From positions 1 to 59,968 of the forward strand of contig NZ_JANSHI010000016.1 in the NCBI RefSeq assembly GCF_047461615.1: 59,968 bases of DNA. Direction: 5' to 3'. Positions 27,426 to 36,594 of the stretch are shown piece by piece. Source of the DNA: Thermostichus sp047461615. GTDB lineage: Bacteria > Cyanobacteriota > Cyanobacteriia > Thermostichales > Thermostichaceae. The position numbers and the translations under genes are program-made. Numbering within the stretch: the first letter of the stretch is position 1; each line of letters begins with the position of its first letter. The notes under the pieces are model-generated. The model was not told the DNA's origin. It did no database searches and saw only the letters and a program-made list of their open reading frames with translations.

Positions 27426-27849
27426 GTCTCTGGCTCTAATCGGGATCCACTGCATCCTAGAGCTGTACGACTGCCCGGCCCACCTCTTGGATGATGTCTC
27501 CCTGGTGCAGCAAGCCTTGCGGGAGGCGGCAAGACGCTCCAACTCCACCCTTTTGGGTGAGCTTTACCATCCCTTTGAGCCGCAGGGAATCACGGCGCTG
27601 GCCCTCTTAGGAGAATCCCACATCTCCATCCACACCTGGCCTGAAGTGGGTTATGCAGCGGTGGATGTGTTTACCTGCGGGCGCCATACGCGGCCTGAAG
27701 CAGCCTGTGAATATTTGATTGAGGTCTTTCAAGCGCGACGGCATTCGCTGCGCAAGCTGCCTCGCCGAACCACGGAGCCGGCGTCCCTTGAGGAAGTGAC
27801 GCCCTTGCCTGAGGCAGTTAGTTGTGAAACAGCTAGACGAAGGCGCTGA
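27391..27849 (+). CDS. speD: S-adenosylmethionine decarboxylase proenzyme
   Basis: Makes decarboxylated SAM, the aminopropyl donor for polyamines. Seen: the bacterial class 1B signature LLGESHISIHTWPE; self-cleavage before the serine of ESH generates the pyruvoyl group. IGIHCILELYDC opens the conserved part. The ATG at 27391 is favoured (AGGGGA four bases upstream) and gives 152 residues; a longer in-frame start at 27349 would include a second copy of the SGQLGD segment encoded by the direct repeat. The C-terminal tail after FQARRHSLRKLP is about 35 residues longer than the conserved core. speE follows by 27 bases. Confidence 0.9.
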   Translation: MVHTLSGQLGDRSLALIGIHCILELYDCPAHLLDDVSLVQQALREAARRSNSTLLGELYHPFEPQGITALALLGESHISIHTWPEVGYAAVDVFTCGRHTRPEAACEYLIEVFQARRHSLRKLPRRTTEPASLEEVTPLPEAVSCETARRRR

Positions 27850-27876
27850 GATTGCACCACCTTTGCCAAGCTACCC

Positions 27877-28815
27877 ATGAACCTGCCAAGGAACTTCTTC
27901 TGGGCCCAGGAGTACTTTACCCCCTGGAGCTACACTGCCTTTGCTATTACACGCATCCTGGCCTACCGAAAGACCCCCTTTCAGGAAATGCTGATTGCTG
28001 AGATGGGGGCCTATGGCAAGGGCTTGATGCTGGATGGGCATTGGCAGTCCACCACGCTGGACGAGTTCCTTTACCATGAGGCGCTCGTCCATCCCGCCCT
28101 TCTCCAAGTTGTCCAGGGGGGTGGGATCCCTCGGCGCGTGCTTGTACTGGGGGGAGCGGAAGGGGCAACGCTGCGGGAGGTGCTGCGCTGGCGCTCGGTG
28201 GAGCAGGCGGTGATGGTGGACATCGACGGAGAGGTGGTGGAGGCCTGTCGGGAACACTTGCCAGAAATGCACCAGGGGGCCTTTGAGGACCCGCGGGCAC
28301 AGGTAGTGATTGCCGACGCTTTCGACTTCCTCCAGCAGACAGAGCCGGTTTGGGATGTCATCCTCTCCGATCTTTCGGATCCCGTGGAAGCTGGCCCTGC
28401 CGCCCGCCTCTTTACCCAGGAGTTTTTCTGCCAGATCCGCTCCAAGTTGCAGCCCGGTGGAGCTTTTGCCCTCCAGGCTGGGCCGACAAGCCCCTTGGAG
28501 TTGGAGCAGCACACCCGCATCGTTCACACCCTCAAAACCGTGTTTGCTGCTGTGCAGCCCTACGCCATCTACGCCACCACCTACGGCGGGCCTCTTGGAT
28601 TTGCCCTAGCAGCTCAGGCTCCTATCCCCTCCAGGCCGGAGCCGGAACAGATCGACCAGCTTCTGGCTCAGCACTTGGATCCCAGTCGAGGGGAACTGCG
28701 CTTCCTCGATGGCACTGCCCTCCTGGGCCTTTACCAGGTTCCTGTCTATGTGCGCCGCGCCATTGCCGCTGAGACCACCGTCTACACCCTAGACAACCCT
28801 CCTCAGGTCGACTAA
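27877..28815 (+). CDS. speE: Aminopropyltransferase (spermidine/thermospermine synthase family)
   Basis: Transfers an aminopropyl group from decarboxylated SAM to a polyamine acceptor. Seen: the SAM-binding LGGAEGATLREVLRW (about 91-105), VDIDGEVVEACREHLPEM, and the catalytic loop ILSDLSDPVEAGPAARLFT (about 161-179) followed by FALQAGP. The DLSDPVE-GP form recalls plant thermospermine synthase (ACL5) and the Thermus triamine/agmatine enzyme more than E. coli SpeE (DCTDPIGPGE). The acceptor is therefore uncertain. Length 312 is normal. It directly follows speD, so both steps of the pathway are encoded together. Confidence 0.88.
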   Translation: MNLPRNFFWAQEYFTPWSYTAFAITRILAYRKTPFQEMLIAEMGAYGKGLMLDGHWQSTTLDEFLYHEALVHPALLQVVQGGGIPRRVLVLGGAEGATLREVLRWRSVEQAVMVDIDGEVVEACREHLPEMHQGAFEDPRAQVVIADAFDFLQQTEPVWDVILSDLSDPVEAGPAARLFTQEFFCQIRSKLQPGGAFALQAGPTSPLELEQHTRIVHTLKTVFAAVQPYAIYATTYGGPLGFALAAQAPIPSRPEPEQIDQLLAQHLDPSRGELRFLDGTALLGLYQVPVYVRRAIAAETTVYTLDNPPQVD

Positions 28816-28845
28816 GTCGCTGGTAAAAATGGGCTCCTGAGGTAT

Positions 28846-28874
28846 TTGTCTTTGGTGCCATAACTTGGTAGATT
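28846..28874 (+). promoter_or_regulatory. Candidate promoter of sqdB
   Basis: TTGTCT (28846-28851), a 17-base spacer and TAGATT (28869-28874) sit 28 bases before the sqdB ATG. Spacing is ideal and each box has four of six consensus bases. It lies in the gap after speE, which suggests sqdB can be transcribed independently. Confidence 0.4.
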
Positions 28875-28901
28875 CGTGAACAGGCGAATTCCGCTTCCCC
28901 A

Positions 28902-30053
28902 ATGAGAGTTTTAGTTATTGGTGGTGACGGATACTGTGGCTGGGCAACGGCCCTGTACCTATCCAACAGGGGCTACGAGGTGGCCATCCTCGACTCGTAT
29001 ATCCGCCGGCTTTGGGATCTGCAACTGGGAGTTTCTAGTCTGACACCCATTGCCCAGCTTGAGCAGCGGGTGGATCGCTGGAAGGGGCTGACTGGCAAGG
29101 ATATTCCCATCTTTGTTTGCGATGTTACTAACTACCAAGCCCTAATTTCCTGCATGCGCCGCTTTGAGCCAGAGGCTATTGTGCACTTTGGCGAGCAGCG
29201 CTCTGCTCCCTTCTCGATGATTAGCCGCGAACATGCGGTGATGACCCAGGTCAACAATGTGGTGGGCACCCTCAACATCCTCTATGCCATCAAGGAGGAA
29301 TTTCCCGACTGCCACCTGGTGAAGCTGGGCACCATGGGTGAGTACGGCACTCCCAACATTGACATCGAGGAGGGATACATCACCATCGAGCACAACGGCC
29401 GCAAGGATACCCTGCCCTATCCCAAGCAGCCGGGATCCATGTACCACCTCTCCAAGGTCCATGACAGCCACAACATTCACTTTGCCTGCCGCGTCTGGGG
29501 CCTGCGGGCTACCGACCTGAACCAAGGGGTGGTGTATGGCGTGCTCACGGAAGAAACAGGCATGGACGAGGTCCTGATCAACCGCCTCGACTACGATGGC
29601 GTGTTTGGCACGGCCCTCAACCGCTTCTGTGTTCAGGCAGCAGTCGGCCATCCGCTAACAGTCTACGGCAAAGGAGGCCAGACGCGCGGCTTCTTGGATA
29701 TTCGCGACACCGTGCGTTGTGTGGAGCTGGCCATCGCCAATCCTCCTGAGCCAGGCCAGTTCCGGGTGATGAACCAGTTCACTGAACAATTTAGTGTGGA
29801 GCAGCTAGCAGTGATGGTGCAAAAGGCTGCGGCTGCCATGGGCTTGAAGGTGGAAATCCAACACCTGGAGAACCCCCGCGTTGAGCTGGAAGAGCACTAC
29901 TACAACGCCAAGAACACCAAGCTTCTAGATCTGGGCCTTCAGCCTCACTACCTGTCGGATTCGCTGCTGGATTCGCTGCTCAACTTCGCCCTCAAGTACA
30001 AGGACCGGGTGGACGTGCGGCAGATTCTACCTAAGGTGAAATGGAGAGGCTAG
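28902..30053 (+). CDS. sqdB: UDP-sulfoquinovose synthase
   Basis: Converts UDP-glucose and sulfite to UDP-sulfoquinovose for the sulfolipid SQDG of thylakoid membranes. Seen: an SDR fold with the NAD-binding opening MRVLVIGGDGYCGWATALYL, the characteristic WDLQLGVSSLTPI, HFGEQRSAPFSMI, and the catalytic tyrosine-lysine pair in MYHLSKVHDSHNI. Length 383 fits SQD1/SqdB. Its TAG overlaps the stop of the convergent deacetylase-family gene in CTAG. Confidence 0.97.
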   Translation: MRVLVIGGDGYCGWATALYLSNRGYEVAILDSYIRRLWDLQLGVSSLTPIAQLEQRVDRWKGLTGKDIPIFVCDVTNYQALISCMRRFEPEAIVHFGEQRSAPFSMISREHAVMTQVNNVVGTLNILYAIKEEFPDCHLVKLGTMGEYGTPNIDIEEGYITIEHNGRKDTLPYPKQPGSMYHLSKVHDSHNIHFACRVWGLRATDLNQGVVYGVLTEETGMDEVLINRLDYDGVFGTALNRFCVQAAVGHPLTVYGKGGQTRGFLDIRDTVRCVELAIANPPEPGQFRVMNQFTEQFSVEQLAVMVQKAAAAMGLKVEIQHLENPRVELEEHYYNAKNTKLLDLGLQPHYLSDSLLDSLLNFALKYKDRVDVRQILPKVKWRG

Positions 30054-30961
30054 CCTTCTAGACAGGCCTGGGCTACACTTAGCCAGCCGCGGGCCAAGTT
30101 TTCCAGGTTATACCCCCCTTCTAGGCCAAAGACAGCCTTAGAGGTTACCTCTTTCAAGCAAAGACGGGTCATGCGACCAAAGTCTTCCGGCTCTAGCAGC
30201 ATATCGGCCAAGGGATCCCCTTTGGCACAGTCGAAGCCGGCACTCACCAGCAGCAAATCGGGCTGAAAGGCTTTTAGGAAAGGCAGAACCTTCTCCTGCA
30301 AAGCTTTTTCGTAAGCCGACCAGTCGGATCCTGCAGGCAGAGGTACGTTGCAGAGGTTGCCGTGGATCCCGGTTTCCTCGGCCAGTCCTGTGCCGGGGTA
30401 GAGAGGAAACTGGTGGATGGAGGCATAGGCCAGTTGGGGATGGCGCTCCACCACCGCCTGGGTGCCGTTGCCGTGGTGTACGTCCCAATCAAAAATGGCT
30501 ACCTGCCTGACTCCTGACTGCTCTAGTGCCCACAGGGCGGCGATGGCGGCGTTACTGAAGAGGCAAAACCCCATTGCCCGCTCCGGCTCAGCGTGATGCC
30601 CAGGCGGACGACACAGCACCAAAGCTGGCTGTCCTGTGGCCAAAGCCGAGGCCGCTGCAGCAATCCAGCCGCCCACTGCCCGCCGCGCTGCTTCAAAGCT
30701 GCCTGGAGAGACAACTGTATCGGCATCAAGGTAACCCCCACCTGCTGCCGCCAGCTCGGCCACCTGTTGGATATGCCTAGGCGAGTGGACCCGCTCCAGC
30801 TCCCCCAGCTCAGCCAAGGGGGGATCCCGCCACTCCAGTTGGTTGGCAAAAGGGGCCTTGCGCAGGGCTTTGGAAATAGCTTGCAGGCGGGCCGGGCGTT
30901 CCGGATGAAAGGGACCCGTATTGTGGCTAAGAAAAGTTTCAGAATAGTAAACGGGCAGCAT
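30050..30961 (-). CDS. Histone deacetylase-family (arginase-fold) amidohydrolase
   Basis: Zinc-dependent deacetylase fold, 303 residues. Seen: the opening HNTGPFHPERPARLQAI, the active-site histidines in CRPPGHHAEPERAMGFCLF, zinc ligands in FDWDVHHGNGTQAV, and LLVSAGFDCAKGDPLADM. All catalytic residues appear intact. Bacterial members act on acetylated polyamines, acetoin-related or unknown small molecules, or proteins; the substrate cannot be told here. Given the neighbouring speD-speE genes, an acetylpolyamine substrate is a reasonable but untested guess. The gene is convergent with sqdB. Confidence 0.9.
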   Translation of the reverse strand: MLPVYYSETFLSHNTGPFHPERPARLQAISKALRKAPFANQLEWRDPPLAELGELERVHSPRHIQQVAELAAAGGGYLDADTVVSPGSFEAARRAVGGWIAAAASALATGQPALVLCRPPGHHAEPERAMGFCLFSNAAIAALWALEQSGVRQVAIFDWDVHHGNGTQAVVERHPQLAYASIHQFPLYPGTGLAEETGIHGNLCNVPLPAGSDWSAYEKALQEKVLPFLKAFQPDLLLVSAGFDCAKGDPLADMLLEPEDFGRMTRLCLKEVTSKAVFGLEGGYNLENLARGWLSVAQACLEG

Positions 30962-30998
30962 TTAAGGCAGCGCCTTCGCAGTGTAGCTAACCCTCCTT

Positions 30999-31319
30999 CT
31001 ACCCGTAGAACACCTCCGACATCGCTGCTCCCACGTAGGGATCTTCAAAAGAGTCCTGTTGCAGCTTCTGCTTGACCACATCCCGCACCACCGAGCGGAG
31101 CAACTCCAGTTCTGAGGGGCTAAGCTGGTCGCGGCTAGGGCATTCATCGGCAGCCAGCAACCTATAAGCAGGGGGAACCCGGTTGAGAATCTGCTGCAGC
31201 AGGGATTCCCGCTCCTTGGCGTCATGAAACACTTGCTGGTGGGGGTGCTCGGTGCAGAGTAAAGTTTCCAGTTCTGCCAATGCCAGGTACTCGATGATAT
31301 TCACCAACATTTTTTCCAT
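30999..31319 (-). CDS. ComFB-like late competence development family protein
   Basis: A 106-residue helical protein. Seen: MEKMLVNIIEYLALAELETL, a variable middle, ILNRVPPAYRLL and a C-terminal helix with ELLRSVVRDVVKQKLQQ. The N-terminal helix plus N-R-V-P-P-Y block resembles ComFB-domain proteins, which are frequent in cyanobacteria, but the cysteine pair of many members is absent. The ATG at 31319 with GGAGGGAAG just upstream is chosen over 31370. It lies 37 bases upstream of the deacetylase-family gene on the same strand, so they may be cotranscribed. Function unknown. Confidence 0.6.
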   Translation of the reverse strand: MEKMLVNIIEYLALAELETLLCTEHPHQQVFHDAKERESLLQQILNRVPPAYRLLAADECPSRDQLSPSELELLRSVVRDVVKQKLQQDSFEDPYVGAAMSEVFYG

Positions 31320-31754
31320 CAGAACTTCCCTCCTAAGAATCTCGGCCGCTTTTAAACAAGCATTAAACAAAGGGCGCTAGCTCCTACTTCTCCTCTGCTC
31401 TTGCCACTGGACTTTCCTCTAAAGGCTTGACATTCAAGCCAAAGTAGATCAACTCCCTCACTAGCAGGAAGCTGTCGTCAATTATTAACCTTGTGCTCCT
31501 GCTGGCATTACCGCCAGCGGGAAATTATCGGCGTTTTGGAAAGTGCAGAGTGGGAACTTTAACAAAGACTATAGAAACTCTTCTGCACCTGGAAACAAGG
31601 GTCTTACTACTCCTCGGCGTTTATGCTAGCACGCAACTATGTAAGAAACTGTGGAACTATTAAAAACTTCACGTGCTTCACATATTTCTTGACAGCCGAC
31701 TGGGGAAAACCGGCAAAGCCCCAGTCTGAAAGGTCGACCCGCAGAGCTAGGGAT
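31320..31754. other. Non-coding gap between rsfS and the ComFB-like gene
   Basis: About 435 bases, less GC-rich than its surroundings, without a supportable gene. It holds an inverted repeat, GACTGGGG (31698-31705) and CCCCAGTC (31719-31726) with a 13-base loop, just downstream of rsfS. There is no U tract, so it is at best a weak terminator or RNA-stabilising hairpin. The rest is presumably the leader and promoter of the ComFB-like gene; I see no clear boxes. Confidence 0.5.
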
Positions 31755-32138
31755 CTAGCCGGCTAAAGGCAACTCAACCCGTTCGGCTTGGATCCAAAAA
31801 GACTCCAGGTCGTAGTACTCCCTTTCGTTTTGCATCATCACGTGGACGATGAGATCGGCGTAGTCAATGAGGATCCACGAGCCTGAGTCTTGACCTTCAA
31901 TGCGCTGCGGTGTCCGTTGCCACTCCTCCCAAAGCCTTTCCTCAATTGCCTGGGCAATGGCGCGCACTTGCGTCAGCGAGTAGCCACTGACTAGAAGAAA
32001 GTAGTCTGCCAGTGTGGAAACCCGAGATACATCCAGCAGGACAATGTCGCCACCTTTTTTTTCTTCCGCTGCGCGAGCTGCACTCAGCGCCATGCGATAG
32101 ACGGGATCCCTGGCACGGGCAGGCATGAGCTGTAGCAA
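31755..32138 (-). CDS. rsfS: Ribosomal silencing factor RsfS
   Basis: Binds ribosomal protein uL14 and blocks subunit joining when nutrients are scarce. Seen: the Iojap/RsfS core AEEKKGGDIVLLDVSRVSTL, then DYFLLVSGYSLTQVRAIAQAI, and EGQDSGSWILIDYADLIVHV with EREYYDLESFW. Length 127 fits. It starts directly after yqeK (the yqeK stop ends at 32139), the usual yqeK-rsfS arrangement, here downstream of lepA. Confidence 0.95.
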   Translation of the reverse strand: MLQLMPARARDPVYRMALSAARAAEEKKGGDIVLLDVSRVSTLADYFLLVSGYSLTQVRAIAQAIEERLWEEWQRTPQRIEGQDSGSWILIDYADLIVHVMMQNEREYYDLESFWIQAERVELPLAG

Positions 32139-32780
32139 CTAAGACCCTCCTGAAACGACGGAAAGAACTGGAGACGCAGACCTCTGGAAATCCTTTTGAT
32201 CCAAAGGATGGAGCAGGAAATAATTGCGAGTCATGAGGGTGCGTGGATGAACCACCTGATTCCGGTTTAGCAAAAATCTCAGGCTTAGATCGCAAACCCC
32301 CACCACAGCTTTAGATAAATCTACAAAAGCCAGGCGCCGCAACTGCTCCAGCTCTGGGCTGCTGCCGCGGTTGGGTTCCAGAGCATCGGCTACAAAAACC
32401 ACACAACTAAGCGGACCCATGCCGGGCTGGCCTAGGGTGTGGTTGGCGATGGCCGCCAAGATCTCCGCATCCTGCACCTGAAACTGTTCCCGCGCCAACA
32501 GGGAGCCCACCTCGGCGTGGAGGATGTGGGGCTCAGCCCGTTCAATCTCGTCTAGCTCCCGCTCCCGAGCTACCCGCTGCAACAGTTGCTCCGCCGGGAA
32601 AGACTTAGCTAAGTCGTGCATCAGACCTGCCCAAGCGGCTTTCTCCTCATCCAATCCGTAGTGAGCCGCCAGTTGCCGGGCCATTGCCTCGACTCCCAAG
32701 ATGTGGCGCAGGCGGGGAGGAGGCACCCGCTCCTGCAGCCAGGCCAACACCTCCTCGCGCCGCAAGGCTAGGTTAGTCAT
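32139..32780 (-). CDS. yqeK: YqeK-type HD-domain hydrolase
   Basis: HD-domain phosphohydrolase of the YqeK family; characterised members are symmetrical diadenosine tetraphosphate (Ap4A) hydrolases. Seen: LRHILGVEAMARQLAAHYG, the HD pair in AGLMHDLAKSFPAEQL, HAEVGSLLAREQF and AIANHTLGQPGM, that is, the metal-binding H...HD...H...H series. Length 213. Its ATG overlaps the end of lepA by eight bases and rsfS abuts its end, so lepA-yqeK-rsfS form one leftward transcript related to translation and stress. Confidence 0.92.
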   Translation of the reverse strand: MTNLALRREEVLAWLQERVPPPRLRHILGVEAMARQLAAHYGLDEEKAAWAGLMHDLAKSFPAEQLLQRVARERELDEIERAEPHILHAEVGSLLAREQFQVQDAEILAAIANHTLGQPGMGPLSCVVFVADALEPNRGSSPELEQLRRLAFVDLSKAVVGVCDLSLRFLLNRNQVVHPRTLMTRNYFLLHPLDQKDFQRSASPVLSVVSGGS

Positions 32781-34584
32781 TTTGCAACTTCAACACTGCC
32801 ATAAACGCCTCTTGGGGCACATCCACTGTTCCCAGTGCCTTCATGCGCTTTTTCCCTTCTTTTTGCTTTTCCAGCAGCTTGCGCTTGCGAGTTACGTCTC
32901 CCCCGTAGCACTTGGCCAAAACATTTTTGCGCAGCGCAGGGATAGTTTCGCGGGCAATGACGCGCGAGCCAATCGCCGCTTGGATGGGCACCTCAAACTG
33001 GTGGCGTGGGATCAGCTCGCGCAACTTAGCCACTAGAGACCGGCCCACCTGAAAGGCTTTGTCCCGATGCACAATCGTGGAGAGAGCGTCCACCGGCTCG
33101 CCATTGATGAGGATATCCAGGCGCACCAGATCGTCAGCCCGATAGCCCACCATTTGGTAGTCCATGCTGGCGTAGCCGCGGGTGCGAGATTTCAACTGGT
33201 CAAAAAAGTCAGTGATCACTTCCGCCAGAGGCAATTCGTACACCAGCGTCGTGCGGCCCTGAGCCAGATACCTCATATCCTTAAAGATGCCGCGCTTAGT
33301 CTCGCACAGCTCCATCACCGCGCCAACGAATTCCTCCGGCAAAATCATCTCCACGCGGACAATGGGCTCCTCAATGCTAAGGCGCTCGTTGGGAGGAGGC
33401 AGCTTGCTGGGGTTATCAACCCGGAGCACCGAGCCATTGTTGAGGGTAACTTGATAAACCACCGTTGGGGCTGTAATCACCAGGTCCAGGTCGTACTCCC
33501 GCTCTAGCCGCTCCTGAACCACCTCCATATGGAGGAGGCCCAAGAAACCACAGCGGAAGCCAAAGCCCATGGCAGGGGAGACTTCCGGCTCAAAGTGGAG
33601 AGCGGCATCGTTGAGCTTCAGCTTTTCCAAGGCCTCTTTGAGTTCGGCGTACTGATCCGAGTTGCTGGGAAAAAGTCCACAGAACACCATTGGCTTGGCT
33701 TCTTTGTAGCCGGGCAGAGGCTCAGGAGCCCTGCGATGAACGAGGGTGATGGTGTCCCCCACGCGGGCGTGCTCAACGCTTTTAATGGCAGCGGCAATGT
33801 AGCCCACTTCCCCGGCGTGGAGAGACTCAACCGGCTCTTGGTGGGGGCGCATCACTCCCAGCTCAGTAACCTCGTACTCCCGGCCAGAGGCCATGAAGCA
33901 AATCTTGTCCCCCCTTTTCACCTCCCCATCCACAATGCGCACATAGACAATCACACCCCGGTAGGGATCGTAGTAGCTATCGAAGATCAAAGCCCGCAAG
34001 GGATCCGCTACCGTATCCTGCGGTGGCGGTACCCGCTGCACAATAGCCTCGAGAATCTCTGAGATACCGAGGCCCACTTTGGCAGAGGCTAGGATCGCCC
34101 CGCTGCAGTCAAGGCCAATCACCTGCTCGATCTCGGCAATGACTCGCTCGGGGTCGGCGCTAGGCAAGTCAATTTTGTTAATGACGGGGATAATTTCCAG
34201 GTTGTTCTCCAAAGCCAGGTAAACATTGGCCAGGGTTTGGGCTTCCACACCTTGAGAAGCATCCACCACCAACAGCGCCCCTTCACAGGCAGCCAGCGAG
34301 CGGGAGACCTCGTAGGAAAAATCCACATGCCCTGGCGTATCGATGAGGTTGAGGACATAGTCCTGGCCGTCTTGGGCACGGTAGTTCATGCGGGCCGCCT
34401 GTAGCTTGATGGTGATGCCCCGCTCCCGCTCCAGTTCCATGCTGTCTAGAAGCTGCGGCTTCATCTCGCGGGCTGAGACGGTGCCGGTTGCCTCCAGCAG
34501 CCGGTCGGCAAGGGTAGACTTGCCGTGATCAATGTGGGCAATGATGGAAAAGTTGCGAATGCGGGAGACGGGGACGTCAGTCAT
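32773..34584 (-). CDS. lepA: Elongation factor 4 (LepA)
   Basis: Ribosome-bound translational GTPase. Seen: G1 IAHIDHGKSTLADRLL, switch II LIDTPGHVDFSYEV, G4 VINKIDLPSADPERV, then domains II, III and V, and the EF4-specific C-terminal domain ending AALRKNVLAKCYGGDVTRKR. That last segment is the diagnostic LepA tail. The ATG at 34584 (MTDVPVSRIRNFS) is chosen, giving 603 residues; an upstream ATG at 34593 is possible. First gene of the lepA-yqeK-rsfS set. Confidence 0.97.
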   Translation of the reverse strand: MTDVPVSRIRNFSIIAHIDHGKSTLADRLLEATGTVSAREMKPQLLDSMELERERGITIKLQAARMNYRAQDGQDYVLNLIDTPGHVDFSYEVSRSLAACEGALLVVDASQGVEAQTLANVYLALENNLEIIPVINKIDLPSADPERVIAEIEQVIGLDCSGAILASAKVGLGISEILEAIVQRVPPPQDTVADPLRALIFDSYYDPYRGVIVYVRIVDGEVKRGDKICFMASGREYEVTELGVMRPHQEPVESLHAGEVGYIAAAIKSVEHARVGDTITLVHRRAPEPLPGYKEAKPMVFCGLFPSNSDQYAELKEALEKLKLNDAALHFEPEVSPAMGFGFRCGFLGLLHMEVVQERLEREYDLDLVITAPTVVYQVTLNNGSVLRVDNPSKLPPPNERLSIEEPIVRVEMILPEEFVGAVMELCETKRGIFKDMRYLAQGRTTLVYELPLAEVITDFFDQLKSRTRGYASMDYQMVGYRADDLVRLDILINGEPVDALSTIVHRDKAFQVGRSLVAKLRELIPRHQFEVPIQAAIGSRVIARETIPALRKNVLAKCYGGDVTRKRKLLEKQKEGKKRMKALGTVDVPQEAFMAVLKLQND

Positions 34585-34833
34585 AGAAACCAAGTCAGGG
34601 CAAAGATTTTTTACAATGCTAGCTTGTTTGTCCCTCTAGCTAAGCCAAGCTTATTCAGCGGTTGACCACCGTGGCCCGCACTCCTGGCGCAAGCAGGGCT
34701 TAGCCACCTGGGTGGGGGTGAAGGCTAGCTGACAAACCAGGGTTAAGGTTTGTTGCATAGTAGGTAGTAGGGTGCCCCTTCGCGCTACTTGGAGGCAGCC
34801 CTCTTTGCGCAAGGCTTGGGGTAGCGGGCCGTA

Positions 34834-36075
34834 ATGACTCCCCTAGAAGAAGCGGCGGAAGCGGCGGCTAGGCTGCTGGTGTTTCGGGACATCTGCGCCC
34901 ATCCCCTGGCCCTAGCCTGGCAGGAGCTCATTCAGCAGTTGATGAGCGGGGATCCCTTGCCCTGCTGGAGAGCCTATGGGCGTTGGTTTGAGCTTCTGGC
35001 CCAGCAGGGCTTGAGTTGGCGGGAGTGGCTGATCCGGGAGATCCGCTGGGCCGATAACCCTTTCTCGCGGGCGGCGCTGCAACCGCAAGGGATCCCAGCA
35101 CCCCTTCTGCAAGCGGCCCGCCACGATCTCCGTTGCCTGCAGCTCATAGCCAATAGCCAGGAGACGATCGCCGAGCAAATGCAGGCGCTGGGCCTAGGGA
35201 TCTCCTGGCCAGATGAAAACAGCAGCAGCTCTAGCTGGGATCCTCGCCCCTTGGCCGATTGGGGCCAGAGCCTGGAGGCCTTGATTGCCCACTACCGCCA
35301 AGCAGGGGCAGGGCTCTGTGGCCGCTATTGGGCCTTTCGCTGGGGGCCAGCAGGGCTAGAAGGGATCCCTGCTCCCGACTTGCCCGAATGGGAAGAGATT
35401 TACGGCTACGAACAGCAGAAACAGCAGCTGGCCGCCAACACCGAAGCGCTGCTGCGGGGGGATCCGGCTTTGCATGTGTTGCTCTACGGAGCGCGGGGCA
35501 CCGGCAAGTCTTCGCTGGTGAAGGCGTTGTTGCGCCGCTACGGCCCGCAGGGACTGCGCCTACTGGAGCTAAGACCCAGAGACTTGATGCAGTTGCCGGA
35601 GATCTTGGCGGAGCTGCGACAGCAGGCGCTGCCCTTTGTCCTATTTGTAGACGACCTCTCCTTTGAGGCGGACGAAACGGAGTTTAAGCAGCTCAAGGTG
35701 CTCCTAGAGGGAGATCTCGTCCCACCGCCGCCCAATGTGCGCCTCTATGCCACCAGCAACCGCCGCCACCTTATCCGCGAGTTTTTTGGCGATCGTCCCA
35801 ACCCCCAAGATCAAGAGATCCACGCCTGGGATACGGTGCAGGAAAAGCTGTCGCTGCGGGATCGCTTTGGCCTTACCCTTACCTTTGCCCCTTTTAGCCA
35901 AGCCGACTATCTGGCTACGGTGGAACACTTGGCGCAGCGGCTGGGCCTCTCTCAGCCTTTAGATACCTTGCGCCGCCAAGCGCTGATCTGGGCTCAGCAG
36001 CAGAACGGCTTCTCCGGTCGCACCGCCCGCCAGTTTTTGCAGGCCCTGCAGGCCGGCCTGGTGGAAGTTGGATAG
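34834..36075 (+). CDS. DUF815-family P-loop ATPase
   Basis: A 413-residue AAA-like ATPase of the DUF815 family. Seen: an N-terminal helical region (about 1-190), then IYGYEQQKQQLAANTEALL, Walker A LLYGARGTGKSSLVKALL (about 209-226), an acidic Walker B region FVLFVDDLSFEADETEFKQL, and the family block YATSNRRHLIREFF followed by LSLRDRFGLTLTF. Function of the family is not established. The 240-base divergent gap to lepA contains no gene; a TTG-like ribosome context is poor but the ATG fits the domain start. Confidence 0.88.
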   Translation: MTPLEEAAEAAARLLVFRDICAHPLALAWQELIQQLMSGDPLPCWRAYGRWFELLAQQGLSWREWLIREIRWADNPFSRAALQPQGIPAPLLQAARHDLRCLQLIANSQETIAEQMQALGLGISWPDENSSSSSWDPRPLADWGQSLEALIAHYRQAGAGLCGRYWAFRWGPAGLEGIPAPDLPEWEEIYGYEQQKQQLAANTEALLRGDPALHVLLYGARGTGKSSLVKALLRRYGPQGLRLLELRPRDLMQLPEILAELRQQALPFVLFVDDLSFEADETEFKQLKVLLEGDLVPPPPNVRLYATSNRRHLIREFFGDRPNPQDQEIHAWDTVQEKLSLRDRFGLTLTFAPFSQADYLATVEHLAQRLGLSQPLDTLRRQALIWAQQQNGFSGRTARQFLQALQAGLVEVG

Positions 36076-36138
36076 CCCCAAGCCGGTGGATTTTTTCCGT
36101 TGCCGCGATGGCAAACTGCCCTGCAAGGAAGATCCGGG

Positions 36139-36456
36139 CTACAGCAGCCACTCGCAGGCCCGCTCTCCCACCCCTTGCAAATTCAGAGGAATGGCCACCG
36201 CCTTGCCTATGCGAGGTTTCTGGCGGGTAGCCTCAATTTCTCGCCGCACCGTTTCCCACACACCCCAAGCCTGCAGATGGGCCATCACCGACTCCAGGCG
36301 AGCCAGATACTCGGCTTCCGTCAAGGGGAAAGAGGGCTGCTCTAGGTAGCGCCACATCACCAACAACACCACCCTACCCCCCAAGCGGCGCAGCTGCACG
36401 TCGTAGGAGCAGCCCCACTTCTCCCGCAGCAAAGCTTGCAACTCGGATCCCCTCAT
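36139..36456 (-). CDS. DUF3067-family protein
   Basis: A 105-residue protein of the DUF3067 family, restricted to cyanobacteria and plastid-bearing eukaryotes; function unknown. Seen: GSELQALLREKWGCSYDVQL, VLLVMWRYLEQPSFPLTEAEY and the C-terminal KPRIGKAVAIPLNL. The ATG at 36456 (MRGSELQALL) fits the family; an in-frame ATG 18 bases upstream is also possible. It is convergent with the DUF815 gene and divergent from petC. Confidence 0.88.
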   Translation of the reverse strand: MRGSELQALLREKWGCSYDVQLRRLGGRVVLLVMWRYLEQPSFPLTEAEYLARLESVMAHLQAWGVWETVRREIEATRQKPRIGKAVAIPLNLQGVGERACEWLL

Positions 36457-36594
36457 AGGTTGGCTTGGATGCATCGGCCTCCCCCTCGAGCTGCTCCTAG
36501 CTTTGCATTTCTTAATGAAATTGGCTAGGGGGCTCGGTTAGGATGGTGTCGTTTGTCAACGAACGTTAAAACTTCTCAGGCTTTCCTGACCATT

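Noticed and set aside
31698..31726. Hairpin after rsfS as an intrinsic terminator
   Set aside because: There is no U tract on the relevant strand; reported only as a note on the gap.
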